The notes under the pieces are model-generated. The model did no database searches and had not been told where the DNA came from. It saw only the letters and a list, made by a program, of their open reading frames with translations. A stretch of DNA of 32,473 bases from Daldinia sp. FL1419 (taxonomy: Eukaryota; Ascomycota; Sordariomycetes; Xylariales; Hypoxylaceae): contig MU623587.1 in assembly GCA_025201765.1 (NCBI GenBank), forward strand, positions 1 through 32,473, written 5' to 3'. Below are positions 10,248 through 18,993 of this stretch, in pieces. A program made the position numbers and the translations under genes. The stretch's first letter is position 1; every line of letters starts with the position of its first letter.

Positions 10248-11592
10248 GGCCATTTTATCTCTTTCAGTCTCTGGTATTATGTTCTATATATGAACGGGTC
10301 GGCGTGACATAGAAAAGCTGTCTCATTCAGCAGAGACGCACTGTTTGGACGGGCGGCGTTATACATAGACTTCGCAAAGGGATGGGCACGTGACTTGGAA
10401 TGATACCCAGGATGGAATGTAATTTATAATGAAGTATCTTAATCCTAATCGGATTCGGCTGTATATACCTATATATATGGGACGGTGCATAGTAGTGATT
10501 ATGTACAATAACGGTTGGCAATGAAGCCCAGCTATTCCACGTATAGTTAAGCTGAGTACATGCGAGTATCGGTTTGGAATGACCACTGGCATTTTACGCG
10601 TAAAATAATAGCCAAGGCCGCAAGCAGGGTAAGAAAAAGGGGAGGTACACATGGGTACTTTTCTTTTTTCAACCAACGGGTCCCTAAGAGAGGTTCCATT
10701 TTATACCTGGGTAGTCACGAGTTTATTGGGTATAAACCATGAGGAAGATGTGTTACGATAAAACAAGAGGCTCTATATAGGTAGGTAGGTACCTACGTGA
10801 CTAACGTGTCACCCTCTGGTTTTATAAATAGGTATTTATATAGATTCATACCTACACGTCGATGCTAATAAATACATGTACGGTACCTGTCGATACCCAT
10901 AGCGTATCGGGGTAGCGTAGCACGGCGATAAGCTTCAAAGTTTGGGCACGCGATTTAAGTGGATTCTAGATCCAACCAATCCGCGTATTTGAACAGGGGT
11001 ATAGTCAAGGTACCAGCCAGTCGATGGTAGGGTCGATGACGTGTGGGGAACTTTACTTGGGGGATCTTTTCTTTTCTTTTTTGGTTTTGACGTCAAATCC
11101 CCAAGTGATAACCCTTCTCTCCGAATCGTCACATTACTCATCTAATATTTTGTTTCTACACAAAGCTGAAAGAGGACAATCCGTTTCTAGTTTGTTCATA
11201 CCAGCTATTCCCGCATCTTCCGAAAACAAGACTCTTCCCATTTTATTACATTAATTATTACTATTATTATCATTATTATTATTTATTTTTTACGTACCTT
11301 AGGAGGTAGCTAGATACATAGCTCTTATCCTTGATAGGAATAAGCCCAGCTTCCCGCCCCTTTTTTAGCTTCAGATCACTTGTGGAACTCTTATTATCTA
11401 TTATCCCCGCCAACATTTATTGTCCCGTCGATCCGCCAGCCTGCTGTCTTCATTCGCGCACACGCAAAGCCGCTTCATCGGACTTGAAATACAGAAGTTT
11501 CCCCCCTTATCGCCAATCGCGTAATAATATCATCCGAACCACGTGCTGTCTGAAGTTTTATACGAAAGATACTGCTAAAAAACGTCACAACG
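10248..11592. other. Intergenic region with short repeats
   Basis: No convincing gene is present; the small frames are unrelated to known proteins. It contains the inverted tetranucleotide run TAGGTAGGTAGGTACCTACGT (10779-10799) and an ATT/TTA microsatellite at about 11250-11290. The last 250 bases presumably carry the promoter of the gene at 11593. Confidence 0.5.
11250..11290. repeat. (TTA)n-type microsatellite
   Basis: An imperfect run of TTA/ATT triplets with single interruptions, readable directly. It lies about 300 bases upstream of the oxysterol-binding protein gene and is not in coding sequence. Confidence 0.8.
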
Positions 11593-12981
11593 ATGTCAGA
11601 AGTTACACCGAATGCCCAGGCTGCCGGCTCTAGTTGGGCTGCGTTCCTCAAGGTAAGTCGACCTAGCCTAATATCCTAATATTCCCCTTCCTGTTCTACT
11701 CGGACCCGGCCATCCTGACCACCTTGCGACCAGTCCATCGCTTCTTTCAACGGCGACCTCTCTTCTCTCACGGCCCCGCCCTTCATCCTTTCCTCGACGA
11801 GTCTTACCGAGTTTAGTTCGTACTGGGCTGAACATCCTAGCATCTTCGCTGCACCAGCAAAGGAGTCGGATCCCGCAAAGAGAGCTCTGCTAGTGCTCAA
11901 ATGGTTCTTGACTACTCTTAAGCAGCAATATGCGAGTCGCAGCGAGCAATATGGCAACGAGAAGAAGCCCCTCAACCCCTTTTTAGGTGAACTCTTTTTA
12001 GGGAAGTGGGAAGACGATGCAGGCACAACTGAGTTAGTTAGTGAGCAGGTGAAGTAAGTCGCATGCAACCGAGCCGATAAATACCTAGAAATAATCCGGC
12101 TAACAGTGCGGTCTAGTCACCACCCGCCAGCGACGGCATATAGCATCATAAACCAGCCCACCGGTGTCCATCTGCAAGGATATAATGCTCAGAAAGCTAG
12201 TTTCTCCAAGACCATCAATATTAAGCAAATAGGACATGCGGTATTGACAGTCCCCGACCCTTCCAAGCCTGGTGAACACGATACCTACTTGATTACGCTA
12301 CCGTCTCTTCATGTTGAGGGCTTGATTTTCGGCGCTCCGTTTATCGAGCTCGACAGCGCCTCTTACATCACTTCCTCAACAGGATTCACTGCCAAGATCG
12401 ACTACAGCGGAAAGGGCTGGATAAGCGGCAAGAAGAATTCATTTACTGCTACTCTGTATCCAACTGGCAGGGAAAAGGAAGTGTTATATAACTGCTCTGG
12501 TCAATGGACAAAGGCGTTCGAGATTCATTCCGGACCGGTGAAGAATAACTCATCCAAGACTCTAATTGGAAGTTGGGATCCTACCGACAGTCCCACGACG
12601 GAACTCATAATTGCGCCTCTTGACAAACAGCACCCACTAGAGTCCCGGCGTGCGTGGGCTAATGTCGCGACAGGCATCGCTAAAGGAGATATGGATTACG
12701 TCGGTAAAGAGAAAAGTAAGATTGAGCAAGCGCAACGGGCGATGCGGAAAAAGGAGCAGGCAGAGGGTCGGGAGTGGGAAAGGAGATACTTTACCGCCGT
12801 CACTGAGCCAGACGCAGCTCTTGAATCGCTAGGACCGAACGTGGGATTAAACACAAGCGGCGATGCGGATAAGACGGGTGGCTTGTGGCGGTTCGATGCC
12901 GCCAAGGCAGAGAAAGTCAGGAGCCAACAACTAAGTGAGGAAGAGAGGGCTCAAATAGCTCAGGAGCTACTAGGTCAGTAA
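11593..12981 (+). CDS. KES1: Oxysterol-binding protein, Kes1/Osh4-like
   Basis: A short, domain-only OSBP-related lipid carrier of 414 residues (yeast Kes1/Osh4 has 434). It is expected to exchange sterol for phosphatidylinositol-4-phosphate between the ER and Golgi membranes. Three exons: 11593-11652, 11734-12053 and 12117-12981. Intron 1 (81 bp) has a CTGAC branch and intron 2 (63 bp) has GTAAGT and CTAAC. The protein follows yeast Kes1 closely: SWAAFLKSIASFNGDLSSL, LTEFSSYWAEHP, NEKKPLNPFLGELF, LQGYNAQKASF, SGKKNSF, HPLESRRAW, and the Lys/Glu/Arg-rich helix near the end. With the acceptor that keeps the frame, the signature reads EQVNHHPP (N at 127), where the family normally has EQVSHHPP. 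The two His that hold the PI4P head group are kept. There is no PH or ankyrin domain, so it belongs to the short class. A shorter frame starting at GTG 12106 is an artefact of the intron. Confidence 0.93.
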
Positions 12982-13711
12982 TATGTCCATCCAAAGGAGT
13001 TATTGGAAGCAGTCAACTGCATAAAAGTGGTGTCCGATATCTACCTAGGTTAGGTATTAGTACCTAGACAGCCAATATTTGTTAAGGGGGAAATGTGGAT
13101 ATGGGCATTGGATGGACGTCCAGCTCACGAGCTTGACCCCCGTGCAAGTAATGATGAAGTAGATTACGCGGTATAATAAAAGTAAATCGCTCGTTTCCGT
13201 TGGCTATCATATTAGCATAGCCTATCAGAAACCAAACTCAGGACTGGCCTAGAGGATGTTACGATCCCAAAATAGTGGACGGAAATGATAGATCGAAAAA
13301 AAAAGAGGTGCAAATATCCGCGTCAGAGGCCACTCGCATACATCTATCACGGGCAGCGTGGATTATCCTGATTGGCCTAAGTCTCGAGTTTACTTGGGCA
13401 TGTGTACGGTGAATCAACTTACACCTATTCTAGTCGGTGAACGGATTGCTGCTTTAGCAACCACCAGCTGGCTACCAGTAACTGATATCTGAGCGATGCT
13501 TTGACACACCAAACAGCGGCGAGATTCCCGAGTAACTGATAGGTATGTAGCTTTAGCAAACAAAATAGCAAAATTGTCGAGTACCGCTATTTGGAAATAA
13601 ACATACTACTAAGAAAAGCGCCTACCTTAAGCTGGGCATATACAACTATTTCGTCAACAGCTCTTGAGTTGTGCCAATATAGCCATCGAAACGGTAGTTT
13701 TCCGCTTCATC
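12982..13711. other. Intergenic region
   Basis: Nothing with coding character is visible. Short CCTAGGTTAGGTATTAGTACC (13044-13064) is one more member of the dispersed CCTA/TAGG words. No terminator-like or RNA structure stood out. Confidence 0.45.
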
Positions 13712-14347
13712 ATGGCTTCCTTAGAAACAGCACAGAAATGCAGCGACCCGAGTTGCGAGAAGACCTCCAGCTCGACATCATTACAGCAATACACACGTTG
13801 TAAGAAAGCAGCTTACTGCTCTAAAGCCTGCCAGGCCGCTTCATGGCCTACGCACAAGAAGAGACGCTTCCACCAGAATTACATTGTGAAATTTCAGTTG
13901 GCACCCGCGGACATCACAGATCCTCCTGTCTTCCGTACCATCTCCTGCCCAGCCGAAACTGTCTTTTATCACTTGCACATAGCATTGCAACGTGCCTTTG
14001 GCTGGGCAGCAACTCACTCCTTTGACTTTGCAGTGCCAAACCCAAACTATACGTACGATTTTGGCGACAACTGGGAACACGAGATGACGCTCCTAGGACG
14101 AGCGGAGCCTTCAGACTTCGTGTGCATTGGCGGTTCTGGGCACCCTGTCGCAGAAGACGTAGGCGGTACGCGCGGGTGGCGAGATCTCAAGGAGGCGTAT
14201 CGCACCGCGCAGCCTGACGAGGAGCAGCGCAGCAAGATGAAGTGATTCGAGACTAAATGCAGCAACGCAGACCCGCGAGGTCTAGCAGGTGATCGTGTCA
14301 ACGCCTGGAGCCGTGAAGCAGTCAACGAGAATATCGAGTCAGAGTAG
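13712..14347 (+). pseudogene. MYND finger + pRiA4b ORF-3-like gene with in-frame TGA
   Basis: From ATG 13712 the frame runs 177 codons to TGA at 14243-14245. It then continues in the same frame as FETKCSNADPRGLAGDRVNAW to a TAG at 14345-14347. The continuation looks like the natural end of these proteins, and KMK-stop-FE suggests TGG (Trp) changed to TGA. Domain order: a MYND-type zinc finger (residues 10-48) and then a pRiA4b ORF-3-like domain (FRTISCPAETVFYHLHIALQRAFGW, then YDFGDNWEHEMTLLGRAE). In known MYND domains seven Cys and one His bind two zinc ions. Here C10, C15, C30, C36, C40 and H48 remain, but the usual second Cys of the middle pair and the last Cys are missing. The stretch normally found between the FAFGW-like and YDFGDNWEH motifs also looks short. 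The gene is probably recently inactivated. If translated as it stands, a 177-residue truncated protein would result. Confidence 0.7.
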
Positions 14348-15320
14348 CTCTTTGCATACTTTAGTCGTTCGGGGGAGGAGAGCGCAGCGAATATGGAGAG
14401 AATCACCCAAATCTTCCGGCAGCGTGGAAGCCAAGGCAACTAGTACAGAATAGGAGGTTCGGCGCCGAGGGATAGGTAGACGGCAAACGCCGACAAGGCA
14501 GTGCCTACGTTGCATTACGTACCCACGGAAGCAACTTAGATAAGGGTGATGAATGACATGCCACACGTATCTGGCTGCCTAGAGAGCCTACCTGCCGAGT
14601 AGCGAGCGTACCAGTAAGGATGAAGTATAATACGAAGCCGCTTCTAAAATGTGGAGGGTTCACGGGCGCGGCTAGGGTTGAAATCGCTCCCTTCCTGCAA
14701 ATCCATGCATTCGAGCGGACCCTTGTGTAACGTCCGATTAGAATCTTGAAGTCGCTTTGTCGGTATCCGGAAGACGCGGGTTCACGGGAATTATACTAGT
14801 CCGAGAGTGAAGACGTCTGTCTACATCGGAAGTTTGTTTGTCAGGTTAATTAGTTTTTATAACTCGGCCCGTGTTAAAACCGGCATCATTAGCCAATATG
14901 ATGGTTAGTTTTGGTGTCATAAGTTATGATATCTTTCTATAACTAAGAGAGAAGCACATGTCTATTAGGTGGAATACTACCCATAATGCCCATAGTGAGT
15001 AAGAGTAGCAGTATACTTCGTGTAAGTCATGACGATACTTACTCATATAGGTCTAGTTAGTTGAGAGTCCAATTCTAGATAGTATAGCATAGAATTAACC
15101 TATGTAATGTTCGTTTCACTTGTTAAACCTATTAGTTTCCACCTAGGCAACTAGTATAACACGGACCTTAGTGGACCCTTGGAAGCCTTTTCGTCGTCGC
15201 GCCATAGACGGCGTTTAGGGGAAGGCTCTAATTCCTACGAAATAATTCCCGGCCAATCGAGACTTAGTCGTTGACTACGACGTAATAAATCAAAGCCCCC
15301 AATCGTCGAAGTCAATCAGC

Positions 15321-15650
15321 GGTTCTATAACCAAAAAGGGGCCGCTCTAAGGAAACACTTCAACCACAAGAGTGGGATAATGTTCGAGACTCTTATTTCT
15401 TTTCCTAGAGTACCTATATTAGACGTCTATCTATTCTCCGAAGCAGACAGGGGGTGAGCAACTTACGACTGCGGATGTTATAATGCCGATGCAACGCCGG
15501 AATGTTATTTGCGATTTCCGCGGCATCGATTTTCAACTCCTCAGGAATTCGACGAGCTGGATTCCGGTCTATAAAGGGGCTTGATATTGTACGAGAGGAA
15601 CTACCCTGGTAAATGTTGCAAGTAGAGGCTTGTCGATGGGCCGTTGACAC
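15321..15650 (-). pseudogene. Possible orphan exon pair of an unknown gene
   Basis: On the minus strand an open stretch (about 15677-15467) reads STAHRQASTCNIYQGSSSR, then NPARRIPEELKIDAAEIANN and IPALHRHYNIRS. It ends at a perfect GTAAGT donor (15466-15461). A 53-bp intron with a TCTAAT branch and ATAG acceptor (15414-15415) would join it in frame to about 30 more open codons (TLGKEIRVSNIIPLLWLKCF) before a TAG near 15321. The fitting intron suggests genuine former coding sequence. There is no good ATG (first Met-like codon GTG at 15650) and no continuation, and I recognise no family. It may be a relic, or chance. Confidence 0.3.
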
Positions 15651-16010
15651 TATGATACTGTGTTTGTGATGGCGCTATATCGAGGTGGAAACCATAGGGT
15701 TGTAGGATTCGGGATTTAACGAAGACTGAATATGTGGGCGTGCTAGTCCGGAAGGCCATATTACCGAGTAAAAGCCTCTAGGTTAATTTTTTGTTTTATA
15801 CCGGCTTATGAATCAGTTAGTTATGCGAACTTGTAACCTTTTGTAGTTATTATTTGGATGGGGTACATATTGTGCTACCACCGTTGACGTAACTGGGCGT
15901 TCCGACGGGATTACGCTTGATGTATCTCATGGAATTATTCGGCGGGTTTCATGGAACGTAAGAGACGGTAGGGAGGGACAAAATATTGATTTGTAGGGCC
16001 CTACGGCAAT

Positions 16011-16018
16011 TATAAAAG
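16011..16018 (+). promoter_or_regulatory. TATA box of the FAD monooxygenase gene
   Basis: A perfect TATAAAAG lies 135 bases before the ATG at 16153, with no other ATG in frame between them. Most fungal housekeeping genes lack such a box, so its presence suits an inducible gene. Function is inferred from consensus and position only. Confidence 0.55.
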
Positions 16019-16152
16019 GCGTTGCGTCCAGGCTTATCATAAATATTGTTACCTACTTAGATGCAACAATAGACTCACATCTAGTATTGCAAAGGCTTCA
16101 TACACCACTATTAGTTTCTAACTATAAAACCGAGACGATATTTCAACCTACT

Positions 16153-17880
16153 ATGGCCGGGAGAAAGTTTAGAGTCGTGGTAGTTGGTGGCGGCCCTGTT
16201 GGCCTCACGATGGCTCACACGCTTTCTAAAGCTGGAATCGAATTTGTCGTTCTGGAGCGTAGACCAAGCGTCTTCGAAGAAGTTGGCGCTAGTCTGGTCG
16301 TCAGTCCTCACGGAATGCGAGCATTTAAACAACTTGGACTTTACGAGCGTCTCCGCGGAATCAGCGTAGAATTTATCGCAGCACATGTATGTACCGAAGA
16401 TGGCCGTCAGTATAACAAGATATCGATTCAGGACGAATTTACAGCTGAGTGAGTTTGATATAACTCCAACAACTTATCTTTTACCCCGTGTTAACATATA
16501 CCTTCCTGATAAGCTTCGGCTGTTCGAGCTGCATCTTCAACCGGGCTGAATTAATCAAGGCAATCTACGAGGGCCTGAGCGACTCCGACCAAGCGCGTGT
16601 CTTAACAGACAAGAAAGTAATCGATGTCACATCCGACGACTCTGGTGTAACTGTACGCTGTACAGACGGGACGCGGTACGATGCATCTATAGTCGTTGGC
16701 GCCGATGGTGTACACAGTGCTGTTCGAAAGCATATGCGCAATATTGCCTTGAAGGCTTCGCCCAAAATCCAAATCGACCCAGAGAAACCGTTTTTAGCCG
16801 AGTATAGGATGCTGTGGGCTTCGTTCCCTTTACAAGGCGACAAGCACGACGGCCCTCCGGGTATAGGAGGAAGTTCACACTGTACGGATCATGGTTGTAT
16901 GTGTCCCCCTTTCCTCTTTGGATAGTTATTGCCTGAAAAGCTGGGGGTACTTTGATTGAGCCGTCTAAACCCTCTACTCTTTAACTATACCTTGAGCCTC
17001 AGGATTGCCTAGTTACTCTAAGAAATCATCATTAACTTTTACTACAGTGCAATATGTCCTTGGACGCAATCGAGGCTGGATTTTTATTTACGAACGTCTT
17101 CCGACCCCGACTAGGGAACCAACCAGATATACCGACGAGGATGTCGTTGCACTTGGCGAGCGCTGGGGCGACGTGGCTGTAGGCAGGAAACTGAAAGTCA
17201 AGGACGTATTTTCAAAGCGTATCCACGCAGGCATGACCAATCTGGAGGAAGGTGTTTTAAAGCGTTGGTTCTGGGGGCGAATTGTGCTCGTCGGCGACGC
17301 AGCGCACAAATTCACACCGAACCCCGGCCAGGGGTACATGAACGGTATGCAAGACGTTCTTGCGCTCACCAACATCCTCCACGGTGTCCTGAAGCCGTAT
17401 CGTGATAACGAAAGCGGCGAGTCGGGAAGCAGCGGGCCGAGCACCAAGGTGTTATCCGCGGCGTTTAAACGATACCAGGACGGGCGCTTGGCGGGAGCTC
17501 ACCATGGGTGCGAGCTTTCGGCCCGCGAGATACGCACGCAGACACGGCGGACGACCTGGCTCTGGTTCTTCGACACGTGGATGATGCCGTATTTCCCCAA
17601 GTGGGTGGACTCCATGCTGCTGGAGGCCTCTTTCAAGAAGAGCATACGCAACGGGCTGGTGCTTGATTTTGTGGACGCGGAGGAGTCGCTCAAGGGCAGG
17701 ACTGCTTGGGTTCATCCTATGCCGAACGAAGCTACGAGGGCTTTGGCTAAGAAGAACCAGGGGAACGCGCTGGCTCCTTTCCTAAGCATGCTAGGAATTT
17801 GTGGTGTGGGGTTGGTGGCGTCGATGGTACTGGCTGGACGGTATAGGTTGCCGGTTTTGGAGAAGTTGCCTATATGGTAG
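16153..17880 (+). CDS. FAD-dependent monooxygenase (UbiH/PHBH-like, PaxM type)
   Basis: A flavoprotein hydroxylase or epoxidase of 503 residues (PF01494-type) that would use FAD, NAD(P)H and O2 on a small molecule. Exons: 16153-16448, 16514-16896, 17048-17880. Intron 1 is 65 bp (GTGAGT...ATAAG). Intron 2 is 151 bp (GTATGT...ACAG). All three FAD motifs are present: GGGPVG in a Rossmann beta-alpha-beta (residues 12-17) with ERR at its end, GADGVHS (161-167), and GDAAH (309-313) followed by NPGQGYMNG. A hydrophobic span near residues 471-492 (GICGVGLVASMVLAG) suggests a C-terminal membrane anchor, as in indole-diterpene and meroterpenoid epoxidases. The substrate is unknown. For intron 2 a GTTGTA donor with a CTCAG acceptor at 17003 also keeps the frame and would add about 14 residues; I prefer the stronger GTATGT. 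The first ATG in frame was chosen. No prenyltransferase, cyclase or synthase lies nearby. Confidence 0.88.
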
Positions 17881-18993
17881 TTTGGGTGCGGGATTTGGGC
17901 TTGGTGAGTAATAGATAGATCAGAGTGTGCTTATAGAATAATATATGATCGTTAATAATGAATCTAGATATATCGTGTAATTTATCAATAATGTTTATAA
18001 GTAACTAATGTGTGTAGGAAATAATGTATGAGCATGGATAGCTTTATAAATATGTAAATATTATCCGGATATTTGCTAACCTTAGATTCTTTGTTATTAG
18101 TCACTTGATAATAGGGAGGGTTATAAGTTTTTATAATATTATAACTAGGTAGGTAGTTGTAGATACTATAAGTGTATAGGACCCGAGCCAACATATATCT
18201 TTGCTTGGGCATTACTTACCAACTCCGCACAAACAATATCCAAGTTAGAAATACTTCTTGCCGTTGAAGTCTTTATAATTAAGTTATATTTGATTTATAT
18301 GCATGGATTGGCAATATGTAGGAGATAGGTAAGACTAGTTATCACATGCATTTTCGAATTTCAATTAATTTGAAAATAACTTGATATTCAATAAACTTTC
18401 TAGATCTTCCAAGAAAATTATATAATAATACATATAGTAGGTACCTGCCTTGGTGGTTGAGGTATGTTAATATGCAAGTATTTAAAGCTACACGTTATAA
18501 TCAAGACAACATTTTGTTTATTAAAGTCTTTGGACGCCCATGCTACTATGTACCTAGTACTAAAAGCCGTCATTTCTTGAGCTTGGTAGGTGGCACGTGC
18601 GGGTGAGACCGTTAAATAGGTACCAATTCAAGTTGGAAACCCCTGTGGCTGTCACGGTGTGGTGCGTGTGTGGCTGGGCTGACGAATACGTTCCATAGAA
18701 GTAGTGTACGTAGCTCCAATAAGTAGCTCCAATAAGCAGTGTTGGTCCTTGGTGGACCTTTTTTAACTGCTGTATTTCTGTATCTGTCCCGCTAAACGTC
18801 AACTGCGCCAGGCATCCCGATTCCCGATTTCTTGAAAAAAAGGACCCCTTGCTTTCCTGCAGGCTCTTCCTGCAACTGGACATCAAAATTCAACGAACGG
18901 TGACCCAATGACTTGCGCGGGATATTATTGAGCTTTCACGGTATTCCTTTCCCTTTGCAGACTCGGCCATTATTATCGTCACGACGCTCCAAA
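17881..18993. other. Intergenic region, AT-rich
   Basis: No gene is visible. About 17930-18540 is more AT-rich than the gene flanks, though far less than the window ends, and contains TAGG/CCTA words (18146-18155, 18438-18448). The last 300 bases before 18994 are ordinary and should hold the Vps35 promoter. Confidence 0.45.

Larger units (their letters stand above)
14348..16152. other. Long intergenic region with possible relic exons
   Basis: These 1.8 kb hold no complete gene. The only coding-like signal is on the minus strand at 15321-15650 and is listed separately. The final 150 bases carry the TATA box of the FAD monooxygenase. The rest shows nothing I can name. Confidence 0.5.

Noticed and set aside
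12106..12981. A separate 291-residue protein starting at GTG 12106
   Set aside because: It is the third exon of the Kes1/Osh4-like gene; the GTG lies inside the intron.
5337..17880. A secondary-metabolite cluster made of the P450, glycosyltransferase and FAD monooxygenase
   Set aside because: There is no synthase, terpene cyclase, transporter or regulator nearby, and core genes (OSBP) lie between them.
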